DNA from: Smallanthus sonchifolius
Lineage: Eukaryota; Streptophyta; Magnoliopsida; Asterales; Asteraceae
DNA length: 64,000 nt
Assembly (NCBI GenBank): GCA_023525975.1
Contig: CM042021.1
Coordinates: 106,871,501-106,935,500 of the forward strand
Direction of reading: 5' to 3'
Part shown: piece after piece, positions 1-11,239 of the stretch
Layout of the letters: every line of letters starts with the position of its first letter
How positions within the stretch are numbered: the first letter of the stretch is position 1
Notes under the pieces: generated by a model
What the model was told of the DNA's origin: nothing
What the model saw: only the letters and a program-made list of their open reading frames with translations
Databases searched by the model: none
Program-made: the position numbers and the translations under genes

Positions 1-247
1 TGCCTAGGGTTTGTAAGCTTGGCACGACCGTGCCAATTAGGGACACGACCGTGCCTCTATCACAGAAACCCTAAAACTTCACTTTTTTTATCCCTGAATC
101 TCCTTGTTTGTTCACCAAGCTTCACAAAAACCTACAAAACAGGAAATGAAGCAATTAAGTGTCTAAACGTTGAAAGTAACCAAGAATTGATCGTGAAATG
201 AGCGAAGTTTTGTGCCGAAAAGATGTGTAATTTCAAGCACATCAGTA
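1..247. repeat. LTR-like scrap with GACCG motifs
   Basis: No coding potential is seen. Two copies of a near-palindrome with core CACGACCGTGCC lie in the first 60 bases. The same motif is arrayed in the LTRs of element C (42318-42576 and 43201-43284), so this is probably a remnant of a related LTR. It abuts the broken integrase of E1 at about 247, where similarity to the E2 integrase stops. The junction is a rearrangement, not an element end. Confidence 0.5.
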
Positions 248-1301
248 CTCCATGTCTGGAAACAATCTCTTTGATAAACAAATCGGCTAACTTTTCTGAA
301 GAGTATGTTTCACATATTGCTAAGAAATGAGCACTCTTAGTCAACCGATCCACAATCACCCAAATAATATCATAACCCCTATCTGTCTTTGGCAGCTTGG
401 TTATGCAGTCCATAGTGAGATGTTCCCACTTCCATTCTAGGATTTCTAATGGTTGTAACCTTCCGTATGGTTTTTGATGTTCTGCTTTAACTTGTAAACA
501 AGTTAAGCATTTTGCTACATATTTCATGACATCAAATTTCATTCCGGGCCACCAATAATCTCTGCGTTGATCTTGGTACATTTTTGTAGCACCCGGATGA
601 ATAGAATATCATGATTTATGAGCTTTATCGAGAATCTTAAGTCTAAACTCATATGATCGGGGTATCCATATACGACCAAATCGAGTCTTAACTTTACACT
701 TATTCTCTTCTAGAAACTTCTCCTTACCAACCATTCTTTCTTTCTTAACATTCTCATTTTTTAGTGCTTCGATTTGTGCTTCTCGAAGTTGACTCATGAA
801 ATCAGGAGTTATCACTAACTTATATGCTTTCATCCGAATAGGATGACGCTCCTCCTTGCGGCTTAGAGCATCGGCTACCACGTTAGCCTTTCCGGGATGA
901 TACAAGATCTCACAATCATAATCCTTGACCAGTTCTAACCACCGTCGTTGCCTCCTGTTTAAGTTCTTTTGATCAAAGAAATACTTAAGACTTTTATGGT
1001 CATTGTAAATCGTACACTTCGTTCCATATAGATAATGTCTCCACATCTTTAGTGCGAACACTACCGCAGCTAATTCCAGATCATGGGTGGGATAGTTTGC
1101 TTCATGTGTCTTTAGCTGTCGAGAGGCATAAGCTATCACCTTTCCTCTTTGCATCAGAACACATCCTAACCTAAGTTTCGAGGCATCAGAATACACCACA
1201 AGGTCTTCTAATCCTTCTGGCAATGCAAGAACTGGAGCTTGTGTCAATCTTTCTTTTAATATTTGGAATGCCTTCTCTTGTACTGCATTCCATTCGTATT
1301 T
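248..1301 (-). pseudogene. E1 RNase H and truncated integrase
   Basis: The 1247-609 frame holds RNase H (VVYSDASKLRLGCVL, YASRQL, THDLEL) and the start of integrase (VVADALSRKE, then KILDKAHKS). A TGA follows at 608, before YSIHPG. The 581-132 frame continues with the integrase zinc-binding end (CLTCLQVKAEH) and the first core aspartate region (LTMDCITKLPK). After VSRHGV, at about 247, it runs into unrelated sequence. The second Asp and the Glu of the D,D-35-E triad are absent. Confidence 0.88.
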
Positions 1302-2390
1302 CTAATTCTTTCGAGTTAGCTTAGTTAATGGGGTGGCTATCTTAGAGAAGTCCTGGATGAACCTTCTATAATAGCCAGCTAATCCCAAGAAACTTCTAAC
1401 TTCTGATGGATTCTTAGGTGGAGACCATTTTATTACGGCTTCTACCTTTGCTGGGTCTACTGAGATACCTTCTGCGTTTACAACATGACCCAGAAATTGA
1501 AATTCCTTCAACCAAAATGCACATGTTGAGAATTTGGCGTACAATTTCTCCTTCCGTAAAGTACTAAGTACTTCACGAAGGTGTTGTGCATGCTCTTCTT
1601 CATTCCTTGAATATATCAAGATGTCATCAATGAAGACAATAACGAATTTGTATAACATTGGCCGGCATACTCTATTCATGAGGTCCATGAAAACTTTCGA
1701 AGCATTCGTCACTCCAAATGCCATCACTACAAATTCATAGTGTCCATAACGAGTTCTAAATGTTGTCTTAGGTACATCTTCTTCCCGTACCTTGACCTGA
1801 TAATAACCGGATCCTAAGTCAATTTTGGAAAACCAACTTAATCCTTGTAATTAGTCAAATAGATAATCAATTCTAGGTAAGGGATACCTATTCTTGATAG
1901 TTAGCTTATTCAATTCACGGTAGTCTATACACATCCTCATACTACCGTCTTTCTTCTTTACGAACAGAATTGGTGCACCCCAAGGGGATACACTTGGACG
2001 TATAAATCCCTTGTCTAACAACTCTTGCAGTGTGACATTAATTCCTCCATTTCTGTTGGTGCTAACCGGTATGGAGCCTTAGCTTCAGGAATTAAATCAA
2101 TTTTGAATTCGATTTCTCTTTCAGGTGGGGTACCTGGAAGATCGTCCGGGAATACTTTTGGGAATTCTTTCACTACTAGAACTTGATCTAGTTCTTTCCC
2201 TTTCATTTTTACATCAACTACGTAGGCTAAGAAGGCTTGATGACCTTGTCTCACGTATCTACTTATCTTGGCCAGCGTACATAGCGTGATCTAGTTCTGT
2301 CGTTCACCAATGACACTCACTTCCTTTCCTGTAGGCGTCATGAATCGTACAATCTTCTGATTGCATATAATCGTTGCAGCATGTGAAGAT
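1302..2390 (-). pseudogene. E1 reverse transcriptase remnant
   Basis: The 2254-2015 frame has the linker and RT start (VFPDDLPG and YRLAPTEM). The 1727-1302 frame has palm and thumb, with catalytic FVIVFIDDILIYS and the connection motif SFLGLAGYYRRFI. Between them the fingers (CIDYRELNK, near 1925) lie in a shifted frame with stops near 1850. A TAG closes the frame at about 1302. The FIDD aspartates are intact, but no continuous RT can be made. Confidence 0.88.
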
Positions 2391-2392
2391 AA

Positions 2393-3385
2393 CTAGTCCA
2401 TTCCAATGATTATATCAAATTCTTGCATTGGCATTGGAATTAAGTCAACAAGATATTCTTCTTCTTCCATCAGTAGTCGGCAATCTCGGAATATTTCAGT
2501 TACTACGCAGTTTCGATCACTAGCGATTTCGACTTCTAGTGCCATAGCCAACTTACTTCTATTGAAGTTTCTAGAGTTCGCATACTTTAAAGAAATAAAC
2601 GACCGACTAGCTCTTGTATCGAATAAAACATAAGTAGGTAGGGAATTCAAGAGGAATGTACCTGATACGACGTCAGGAACATCTTTCGCTTCCTCTATAG
2701 TGATCTGAAAAGCCCTACCCCTTGGCTTCGGAGCCTCGATCCTCTTTACCTCATTCTCTGCCACTCTAGACCCTTCTCCGGCTTTCTCCGTCTGAGATTT
2801 TAGCTCAGGACATTCCCTGCTAAAGTGTCCTGGCTTGTAACAATTGTAGCACAATCGAGTGCCACTCATGCACTGCAATGCAGTGTGCCCTGCCTTCCCA
2901 CATTTGTTGCAAGTCGTGGACTTGAATCGGCACTCCACTGGGTGACTTCTTCCACAAGTCTTGCAATTTTGGATACTTTTCCTTTGGGAAGAACCACCTC
3001 CTGGTTTATTAAACTTAAACCTCTTAAGAGGCATAGGAGAAGGATAACTCTCTCATTTCCTCTTCCCGTCTCGCTTAGCTTGTCTCTTGAGCTCAGTTTC
3101 GCGTTCCCGAACCCAATCAATCATCTCCTACAAGTTTGCACACTTGGATGGATGGATAAAATCTCTAATTTCTGTTTTCAAAACGAGATGGTATCTCGTC
3201 ATCCACATCTCTCGGGTTGTCAATAAAGCTGGACAGAATCTAGCCTTGTCAAAGAAAATCGCCGTGATTTCGTCCACCGTATCTGTTGTCTGACGGAGTT
3301 GAAGAAATTCCTCGATGATTCTTTCAATTGCCGCTCGAGGGCAATAATGTTTTAGGAATAGATTCTTAAATTCTTCCCACCTCAT
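2393..3385 (-). pseudogene. E1 gag, zinc knuckles and protease remnant
   Basis: The 3385-3128 frame has the Gag core motif LKHYCP. The 3034-2393 frame has two CX2CX4HX4C knuckles, CNKCGKAGHTALQC and CYNCYKPGHFSREC, which bind RNA in the nucleocapsid. An aspartic protease follows, ending with the flap-region motif IIGMD. The catalytic triad DTG reads DTR (LFDTRASRSF, near 2610), a single G-to-A change expected to abolish protease activity. The frame is broken between the Gag core and the knuckles near 3055-3127. It is a relic without its own promoter. Confidence 0.85.
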
Positions 3386-3398
3386 TTCCTTAATCCTT

Positions 3399-4811
3399 AA
3401 ATCGAAGCATTAAAAAGTGAGAATATTAAGAAAGAAAGAATGGCTGGTTAGGAGAAGTTTCTAGAAGAAAATGAATATAAAGTCAAGACTCAATTTGATC
3501 GCATGTGGATACCACAATCAGGTGAGTTTAGACTTAAGATTCTTGATGAAGCTAATAAATCATGATATTCTATTCATCCGGGTACTACAAAAATATACCA
3601 AGATCTGCGCATAGATTATTGGTGACCCGGAATGAAATTTGATATCATGAAATATGTAGCAAAATGCTTGACTTGTTTACAAGTTAAAACAGAACATCAG
3701 AAACTGTATGGGAGATTACACCATTAGAAATCCCATAATGGAAGTGGGAAAATCTTACTATGGACTTCGTAACCAAGCTACCAAAGACAGCTAGGGGTTA
3801 TGATACCATTTGGGTGGTTGTAGATCGGTTAACTAAGAGCACTCATTTCTTAGCAATACGTGAGACATACTCTTCAGAAAAGTTAGCTGATTTATTCATC
3901 AAAGAGATTGTTTCAAGACATGGAGCGTCAGTCTCGATTGTCTCTGATCGAGATACTCGTTTCACTTCATGTTTTTGGAAAAGGTTCCATGAAGAAATGG
4001 GAACTAGGTTATTGATCAGCACAGCATATCATCCTCAAACTGACGGTCAAAGTGAAAAGAAAATACAAACCCTCGAAGATATGCTGCGTGCTTATATAAT
4101 TGATTTTGGTGGAAGTTGGGATAATCATTTGCCATTAACAGAACTCTCATACAATAACAGCTACCATTCTAGTATTGGTATGCTACCATATGAGATGCTA
4201 TATGGTAGAAGATGTAGGACTCCTGTGTGCTGGGGAGAAATTGGTCAGAAAAAATCGGTCAGAAAAAATTGGGCAGCAAAGAAATAGTTCAAGCCACGTC
4301 AGAAAAGCTTGATTTAATCAAAGCACGTTTGAAAGATGCACAGGATAGACAGAAGTTATACGCAGATAAGAGACGTAGACCAATAGAATTCCAAGAAGGA
4401 GGTTACGTCTTGTTGAAAGTATCTCCTTGGAAAGGTATAATCCGATTCAAGAAACGTGGAAAGTTAAGTCCATGATTCATTGGTCCTTTTAGAATCCTCA
4501 AACGAGTCGGAAAAGTAGCCTATCAATTAAAGCTACCTGAAGAATTGAATAAGATACACAACATGTTTCATGTATCTTATTTAATAAAATGTTTGGCTGA
4601 TGAAGCAGCACATATTCCTTTAGAAAAAATAGAAGTTGATGATAAACTAACCTATGTTGAAGAACCTATCAAGATTCTAGATACAAAAGAAAAGCAATTA
4701 CGTCACAAAACGATCAAGCAAGTGTTAGTTCAATGGAAGCACAGAAAAGGATCGGAGATGACCTGGGAAAGTGAGGAAGAAATGAGAAAGAGTAAAATCC
4801 CAATTATTTAA
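3399..4811 (+). pseudogene. E2 integrase with C-terminal chromodomain-like tail
   Basis: Plus-strand relative of E1, starting abruptly at IEAL near 3400. It contains YSIHPG, CLTCLQVKTEH, the core (MDFVTKLPK, SDRDTRF, YHPQTDGQSEK) and the tail ending near 4811 (QWKHRKGSEMTWES), a chromodomain-like end typical of chromoviruses. Breaks: stops near 3450, 3564 and 3624; a 14-bp tandem duplication at about 4241-4268 that shifts frame; and a TGA near 4473. The TGA before YSIHPG also occurs in E1. Everything upstream of late RNase H is missing. Confidence 0.87.
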
Positions 4812-4820
4812 AGATTAACA

Positions 4821-4858
4821 GGTTTCGAGGACGAAACCTAAATTAAGGGGGTGAGAAT
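4821..4858 (+). promoter_or_regulatory. E2 pre-PPT hairpin and polypurine tract
   Basis: A perfect 6-bp stem GGTTTC/GAAACC (4821-4838) encloses GAGGAC. It is followed by the purine tract TTAAGGGGGTGAGAA directly before the LTR start TGTAAAATCC. The polypurine tract primes plus-strand DNA synthesis. The hairpin matches similar ones before the tracts of A, B, C and F. Confidence 0.7.
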
Positions 4859-4942
4859 TGTAAAATCCCAAAATTTAAAAGCTCGAAGAATGACAAGTGA
4901 AATAAAGTTCAAGGTCAAAAATGAAAAAGTTAGATTTTTTAC

Positions 4943-5246
4943 TGTAACGGACCGTCATGGACGGTAACGGTCCGTTACGAGCGGTGACGGACCGTCACGA
5001 GGCGGTAACGGTCCGTTACGGGTTGAGTAAGGATTTGAACCAGAGAATGACACGTGTTCTGTGACTCATCTTGGTGAAGTGACGCGTATAAACCCTATGA
5101 CGGACCGTCATGAAGGGTAACGGTCCGTTACGGGTCATAACGGACCGTCACGAAAGGATAACTGTCTGTTACGTGTAGGCAAAGGACCTGGCGGCTAAGG
5201 AACAAATGGTGACGGACCGTCACCGTTGGTAACAGTTCGTCACGAA
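4943..5246. repeat. Palindrome array, core ACGGACCGT / ACGGTCCGT
   Basis: About ten copies of near-palindromes such as TAACGGTCCGTTACG and ACGGACCGTCA, some separated by a few bases, with a gap near 5020-5095. The array ends about 15 bp upstream of TATAAATA (5261), so it sits in the promoter-proximal part of U3. Similar arrays with other flanks but the same GACCGT core occur in the E3/E4 and C LTRs. Confidence 0.85.
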
Positions 5247-5260
5247 CCCAGGGAGCAACC

Positions 5261-5268
5261 TATAAATA
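5261..5268 (+). promoter_or_regulatory. E2 LTR TATA box
   Basis: TATAAATA about 400 bp into the LTR, immediately after the palindrome array and followed by a C/A-rich stretch (TTCACAACAAAAACAC), the usual look of a plant LTR transcription start. Confidence 0.65.
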
Positions 5269-5519
5269 GATGGCATTGGCCATTCACTTCTTCACAACAA
5301 AAACACACAAATCTCACACACACACGAAATTATGAAGGAGAAAGGGACCCGGTGCGGTACGCTACGAGTACGGTTCGAGTTCAGAGAAGCGTTTAAGCAA
5401 GGAACGAGCGTAGGAAACGACCCGAGACTAAGTAAGTACAATGGATCCGTATCCTAGACACTATTATGTGAATTATGTGATTAAGGGTTATTTGTTATGT
5501 GCTATAAATATAACGAGGG

Positions 5520-6095
5520 TACGGGGTAATGACGGATTAGTCTAAACACTAAACGGGAATAATGGAGTAGTCACGACGTATCCAAGGGGTGGTGGATACG
5601 CCACATGTATTTCCTATATATAAACCTTTTGGTACTTCATGGTGAAACCATTATGAATGTTTAGGGGTATAGACTAATAGATAATAATGAAATATAGTGA
5701 ACGTACGGGAGAACATCTAACCGGTATGTAGTTATCTAACAAACAAAATGTTCTGTCTAAGGAAATAGTGGTGTATAAATCTCTTCTAGACCCGTCACTC
5801 TTTCCTGGGAACATCCATGTTGGAGGTACTCCTCTGGAAGGAAAATCACCCCAGTTTATAATATATGATGGAAATATATCATGCATAATGAATATGAATA
5901 CGTGATGAATATGAATACGTGAAATGCATGGTGAATACGTGAACGCATGATGATACGTGCAAATATGAAAGAGTATGATGGAACGAGTCTAAATCCTAAA
6001 ATGGAACAACGGAGTACTCACGAAGTATTAAAGTGGTGGTGGATACGCCACTGGTACTTTCTATATATAAACCCTTTTAATACATCGTAGAGAAA
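5520..6095 (+). repeat. Duplicated module in E2 LTR (GGTGGTGGATACGCCA)
   Basis: Two diverged copies, about 5550-5640 and 6005-6090, share GGAGTA-TCACGA, GGTGGTGGATACGCCAC and CTATATATAAACC. Each contains a small hairpin GTGG-ATACG-CCAC. A third copy lies inside unrelated element D (24540-24607). Confidence 0.75.
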
Positions 6096-6584
6096 CCGTT
6101 ACAAAGTTTTAAGATGAGGGTTGGTTGGGAAAGTAAATCAAGCATATACGTGAAATGAAGATAAATGCTTGATACATTTGGGAGGCTGTGAGTCAAAGAT
6201 ACTCATGATCCCAAATGAAATGAGATACCCGGCATGTAAGGTGGATCTCAATAAATAATAAAGAAGAGAACTAAAAAGATAACTCTAGGCTTACATGGCT
6301 GAAAGAGTAAAAGATTCCAAGCCTACGGGGCTGAGGAATGAATGAGTCTTCATGACAAATGTGAGGGGTCTATACTGACGAGTATAAGAACCTTGTCAAT
6401 ACTCGGACCGGAGGTACGGCCTAAGATGGTTGCGAGGGGGTTAGCACACCCATAAAATATACAAATACTATGATCGGAGGTACGTCCGAAGATGGTCACA
6501 GGGGCACCGAGAGCCCGAGAAAACGTGAACAATAATAAGAACCTAAAGGGTTCATAATGAAATGAAAAGATGCAGTGTACTTAC

Positions 6585-6598
6585 TTAGCGAAAGCTAA
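6585..6598 (+). other. LTR stem-loop, E2 version
   Basis: TTAGC-GAAA-GCTAA: a perfect 5-bp stem with a GNRA-type tetraloop, preceded by CTTAC and followed by an A/T-rich tract ending TGCAG. It occupies the position of the stem-loops in the other Ty3 LTRs of this window. Confidence 0.55.
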
Positions 6599-7172
6599 TT
6601 CAAAAACGTTTTCTAAACACTGCAGAAAAGAAGCACGTGGAATGAGTCTTCCTAAGGACGGCACAGTCGGAGTTAGAGATCCCTATGTAATAAGATAATG
6701 TACATGTAAAACAATATTTATAAATGAAAAATATACCTTAGCCATTTAGTGGCAAGGTTTTGATAAACTGGGACCGTTTTCCGTAATAAAATACTCTGAT
6801 AAAATAATAAAGATAAGTAAGGTATTTCAATAATGTAATTTCTGAAACCTTAATTCCAATTAAAAAACAAGTTTTCACATGAAATAATAAAGAGTTGAAA
6901 CTACAGGACATGTTTGCAAAAAAATCTGAATTTCTTTCCCTCCCAAACCGATCACGAGTTCGAGTCCCATAGGGACCGGTTTTAGACCATTAACCATGAT
7001 CTCGTCACTGAGATGTCTTCACGCGAAATCAAAGCCGGCTAACCGTTGTGGGCACTCGATCGATTCATCCCTCGAAGTTAATGAGTTTTTATGATCATCT
7101 TCATGTCAAACTCGTAACCGAAAACCCCACTAACAAACATTTAATTGATCGATCAATGTCGTACAAATTGGG

Positions 7173-7180
7173 TATAAATA
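7173..7180 (+). promoter_or_regulatory. TATA box of LTR region G
   Basis: TATAAATA followed by GAGCC and a C/A-rich region. It is a second TATA box well away from the one at 5261, which suggests that a different LTR begins between 5300 and 7170. Confidence 0.55.
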
Positions 7181-7509
7181 GAGCCTTACAATCAATAACG
7201 AAACTCATTGCAAACTTCCTACACCTTTAATCACATCTGATTCCACCTTTGAAGCACCCAAATCCATCAAAGAACACAAACATGTTTCGTGTAGTCGTTC
7301 TCACCTTACACGCAACCAATTCAGGTAATTCTTGTTCCAATAAACCCGTCTCAATCCCACGATCAAAAGCCCCATGGTTCGGGGTCCAATCACCTGAGTA
7401 ATCGAGCCAATTTCGGGGCTAATGTTACGAGTGTATTTTGGGGAAGAAGATCACTTAGGACTTGTTTATTAAAACTAAACCGCGTCAGTCTAAGACCAAG
7501 GCATACGCC

Positions 7510-7582
7510 CTGGTCTGATGGTTAGTCCACGCGTGTGTGTGTGGCCCAGTTCTGGCGCGGGTTCGAGTCCGGCTAGGACCAG
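7510..7582 (+). other. tRNA-like segment (pol III box-like), degenerate
   Basis: A 73-nt segment whose ends pair (CTGGTCT with GGACCAG, last pair a wobble). It holds an A-box-like TGGTCTGATGGTTAG and a B-box-like GGTTCGAGTCC. The D arm and anticodon arm do not fold convincingly, so it is not a functional tRNA gene. It may be a SINE head or a captured tRNA relic inside the LTR. Confidence 0.4.
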
Positions 7583-8828
7583 TTTTGGAAATTAATTTCT
7601 TTTTGTAATCCTTTTAATACATTATTTAATGTTTAAAAACACCAATTTAATTCTTATAAATTACATAAATACATTCTGTATGTTCTATAAAAACAAAAAA
7701 TATAAATTAATGTTTTAACTATTTAACTTTATTATAACCTTTGTAAATTAGCAAATAAAATAATACAAATGATTTATTTAGACAAATTTAGTTATGTTAT
7801 TCATTTATAAATTAATAATGGCATTAAACAAATTATAATCTAATGCTTGAGCATTATTAAATTCATTTAAACACATAAATAATTATTTAAACATTTTAAA
7901 CCTATGAAATTTCTTAAATATTTATTTTAAATAAATAATTATACAAGTTTAATTTATTTGCATTTAAAGCCTAAATTATTCAATAACTCTTTTATAAATT
8001 CATGAAAATAAAAGAGATTAATCTAGTAGTTTAATTAATTATTTTATTTGCATGAAATAAATTATTTAAACCTTTTTTCATCCCATGACTTATTTATTAA
8101 TTATTTTTAGAATAATTATATAAATAAATCCAAAGGTATCATTTAAATCTTTTCTATTCTATAATTTATTTAGTAATTTTTTTTAATAAATCTAAATGTA
8201 ATTTAAACCTTTGTTTTTCACTTCAATTTATTTAATAATTATATAAATAGCTTCAAACATATTTACTATAGACCTTAATTACTTCTAATTGATTTTATAA
8301 ACTATTATTTCAATACTAGTCATGAACTTATATTTTCCTACAAATTATATATACAAGTCCATACCCAATCCCAAAACCCTAAGAGACCCTAAATCTTAGA
8401 ACTTCTATTATTTCCATCTAGACATACATTGAATTCAGAGTACAATTACCCATGTAGGTTTATTGTGAGAAATCCTCACGAGGCCTATTCACCCTTATCA
8501 ATTCATACCACTACTAGCTTCATTACAAATGAGTTTACATAGACCCTTTTTTCCATTTTTACATACTTTGGGGTGAAACATGTCTACAACTATATTTTAT
8601 ACACAATTAAATACCTTTGTTCCTATGCAACTGTCTTTATGTTTTATGTCTTAAACTGCTTGGTGACCATTACGTGTGTTCATGTTAGTAAAATCATTAA
8701 CTTGTATGGCTTGATTGTACGCTTTGGAACCTTGTATGTTTTCACATTTATGATTTAGACACGCTTTGAACATATTGAATTGTAAACTATACTTAACTTT
8801 GTTTAGTGTCAAAACCTAGGTTTCTCAC

Positions 8829-8844
8829 CAACTACTTGTAGTTG
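8829..8844 (+). other. LTR stem-loop, G version
   Basis: CAACTA-CTTG-TAGTTG, a 6-bp stem preceded by CTCAC and followed by GACATTTACTTACATG and TTTCAGGT (CAGGT at 8863-8867). It lies 245 nt before the LTR end at 9089. Confidence 0.65.
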
Positions 8845-9089
8845 ACATTTACTTACATGTTTCAGGTGCACCTGTTTGAGGACTGTGTTGAACACTTAGG
8901 ACTTTGGACCTAGCAATAATGAAGTTAAAATTATGTTTACATTATGAACACTTTGTTTTCTATTTCTTTTGTAACGGATGCTTTTAATTCTGATGAATAA
9001 ATATTATCACACATTTAATAGATGATCATGTGCTTATTAACAACCGCGTCAGCCCCGGCGTATAATCCGCCACCGGCCAGAGTGTGACA

Positions 9090-10164
9090 CTTAAAAGGGT
9101 TGTAATGTGGCTAAAAGAAATAAAGGGTGAAAATGAAAATATTTTTGGGTTTTTAGGTTTTAAAAGGGTTTGTAGGCTGTAGCTAACGTGGAACACACGG
9201 CTACGGATTTCTTGCAGTCATATACCTAAGTTACTAAATCTCGTTGATCTAAGCAGCCATATACCTAAGTTATTACCAACTACGAATCAAGGTGAATACA
9301 TATTTATCGCTTTACAAAAACGATCAAACCTTTTTACGTTTACAAAAACGGCAAAGCATGCGCTAAATACATTAATGCATAAACTTCTTACGGGGTTGGC
9401 TACGGATATAACCCCAGGGGCTACTGTTCCCATATGTATATGTAAAGTTTGATCAAGTGATACACTTGCTCCGGGTATGAATCTCGTCCCGGGCTGGTAC
9501 ATACTTCGTACGCGGTGTAAGACGTTGCATCACTTGAGTATGGTGACGGTGTTTACAATGGCCATTGAAGGATGTAATAGTGTGTTTGTTATGATCTTAT
9601 GAAGTTATGATTAAATATTTAACCAATGGTGTTGCCTAAAGAGAAAATGATTTTTGTGTCATAAAATTATTCACCAGCTTATCGCTGACGTTTCATTTTT
9701 AAACGTTTTCAGGAAAGGAATTAATGTGCATTATCTATCGGGACAGGCTACAGATATAGTCCTGAAGATAGATGTCTGATTTTTTGTTAGCCGAGTCTGG
9801 CTACGGATATAGACGGGAATAATCATAAAGAAATTTATTACAGGTTCGTGCTAGACTAGACTTTAATGCCCTAATCACAAGAAAGAACCCGCAAGAAAGT
9901 ATACAAGGCTAGGTGCCCTGAGGATTACTGTCCCTAGGCATTTTACCTTCCTTATGGACTAGAAATAATTGTCTACTGATAACAGTTTAATGATTTCAGT
10001 TTTTGTTGTAATTAAACGAGATAGGATTTTAAACCCTAGTATTTATTAAAAAGATATTTGTTTACACGACAAGATTCTTATATATACAAAACCAACCCTC
10101 GAGGTTGAGATTATGAAACAACGATCTTTTAACAATCATTTTCCGCTGCAAAATACACAAACTC
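9090..10164 (+). repeat. E3-family LTR fragment, plus orientation (inverted arm 1)
   Basis: From about 9270 to 10125 it is alignable with the reverse complement of 10795-11680. Shared landmarks include the GGCTACGGATATA-type repeats, a stem-loop CAGC-TTATC-GCTG (9675-9687) followed by TTTTCAGG, CCCTAGGCA, and the CCAACCCTCGAGGTTGAGAT region. No coding capacity is seen. It abuts the MULE pseudogene tail at about 10164. Confidence 0.65.
9675..9687 (+). other. LTR stem-loop, inverted arm 1
   Basis: CAGC-TTATC-GCTG preceded by TTCAC and followed by ACG and a T-rich tract ending TTTTCAGG at 9713. It is the plus-orientation partner of 11226-11239. Confidence 0.55.
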
Positions 10165-10790
10165 TTAAATCAAAGCAGATACCAATCGGTGTAGCGCCCA
10201 GAACTCCAGAGGCAGGGTGTGAGATGGAACCTTCAAAGTTGGACGCCCATGGGTATCTTGTTGTACTGTAGGCGCTTTCTTGTTAGTTTGGCTTGGAAAC
10301 ACCACCACCATGATCTTTGACAACAAACTTTTTTTCACGATATCGGGCTGTGATATTATTTTTTGTTTCACAAGACCCAATACTTTATCCACATTAACTT
10401 TTTCATCCTCAATAAATGACGGTGACAAATCAAGCTTCCTCTAAAATATATCCATTGCATCTAGTGGAATTTTTCCACATGTATAAAATGAGATAGTCAA
10501 CAATTTGTAATCATATGAAACGTGGTAAATCGTAAAAGGCTTTGTTTATGACTGACCTGCAGCTTCATATTTTTCAAGTCGACAAGCACATGGCAACCCA
10601 CAACTCGTGAAAAGTTGGCATCCACACGACGCATTTGCTTTTTACAACATAGATAGCTTGGTATTCTCGGCTTCTAACAAGTCAAGAGCTTTGTGGGAAA
10701 CCTTACCACGTAAGTAGTCAAACAATGGTAGTCTGTGGTGGTCATTTATCTTGATCAGATTTATTTCAAAACTCTACTTTATTTCATGGA
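10165..10790 (-). pseudogene. MULE/FAR1-type transposase, C-terminal fragment
   Basis: On the minus strand one reads LFDYLRGKVSHKALDLLEAEN, a stop, then KANASCGCQLFTSCGLPCACRLEKYEAAG. The CGC and GLPCAC pattern is the SWIM-type zinc-finger region near the C-terminus of Mutator-like transposases and FAR1-related proteins. The 10428-10165 frame continues (LSPSFIEDEKVNVDKVLG) after an in-frame stop, to a stop near 10165. The N-terminal half of such a protein lies at 22343-23049 on the same strand, so both may come from one gene. Family assignment is from motif recognition only. Confidence 0.7.
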
Positions 10791-11225
10791 TCGTTTCTTT
10801 ATAAATCTCAACCCCAAGGGTTGGTTTTTGTAAATATCAAGATTTTGTTTAAACAAACAAAGATCTTTATTATAAACTCGGGATTTAAATACCAGTTTAG
10901 TTTGATTGCAAATACTTTTAAAATCAAATACATCTCTTGTCTCCTGATAAGTATTAAAGCCATAAGGTAATAGTATGCCTAGGGAAACTCAGTCCTTCGG
11001 CACTATCCCTGTCTTATATCTTCAGGATCTCCTATGCTTAGGGCATCTCAGTCCACACCGCACGTAATCCTGTACATCTTTATACACACTTGACTTTGGG
11101 TTATATCTGTACCCAACTCGACAGTCAATGTTTATTCACACATGTCCCCGGGTTATATCTATAGCCAACCCGGCAAACATAAACATTTCATTTGTTACCT
11201 GAAAGCATTTTTGAAAATAAAACAT

Positions 11226-11239
11226 CAGCGCGAACGCTG
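11226..11239 (-). other. LTR stem-loop, E3 version
   Basis: CAGCG-TTCG-CGCTG on the minus strand, a perfect 5-bp stem with a UUCG-type loop. It is preceded by TTCAC and followed by a T-rich tract ending CTTTCAGGT (complement at 11196-11204). Confidence 0.65.

Larger units (their letters stand above)
248..3397 (-). mobile_element. E1: Ty3/gypsy internal fragment, both ends lost
   Basis: On the minus strand the order is gag, protease, reverse transcriptase, RNase H, integrase, which is the Ty3/gypsy order. No LTR, primer site or polypurine tract remains. The gag N-terminus is cut at about 3395 and the integrase is cut at about 247, inside the catalytic core. The right end is joined head-on to E2, a plus-strand relative, at 3395-3399. 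Several stops and frameshifts show it is dead. Confidence 0.9.
4859..6910 (+). repeat. E2 3' LTR (right boundary uncertain)
   Basis: Begins TGTAAAATCCC directly after the polypurine tract. It contains a GACCGT palindrome array, a TATA box at 5261, an internal duplication, and the LTR stem-loop at 6585-6598. In other LTRs here that stem-loop lies 240-310 nt before the LTR end, which predicts an end near 6840-6910; ACAGGACA at 6910 is one candidate. No partner LTR is in the window, so the end is not proven. Confidence 0.55.
6911..9089 (+). repeat. G: LTR-derived region ending in a 3' LTR terminus
   Basis: Contains its own TATA box (7173), a tRNA-like segment (7510-7582), a very A/T-rich, gene-free stretch (about 7600-8360), the conserved LTR stem-loop (8829-8844) with CATGTTTCAGGT, and a terminus CCGCCACCGGCCAGAGTGTG-ACA at 9089. 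That end resembles the A LTR end (CCGCCCTAGGCGGGGTATGACA). No primer site follows 9089, so this is a 3' or solo LTR. The left boundary could not be found; 6911 is only the point after the suggested E2 end. Confidence 0.55.

Noticed and set aside
248..4811. Caulimovirid (pararetrovirus) insertion
   Set aside because: Integrase, chromodomain-like tail and LTRs show Ty3/gypsy retrotransposons. No movement protein or coat-type order is seen.
7510..7582. Intact tRNA gene
   Set aside because: Ends pair and a B box is visible, but the D and anticodon arms do not form and the T stem is mismatched.
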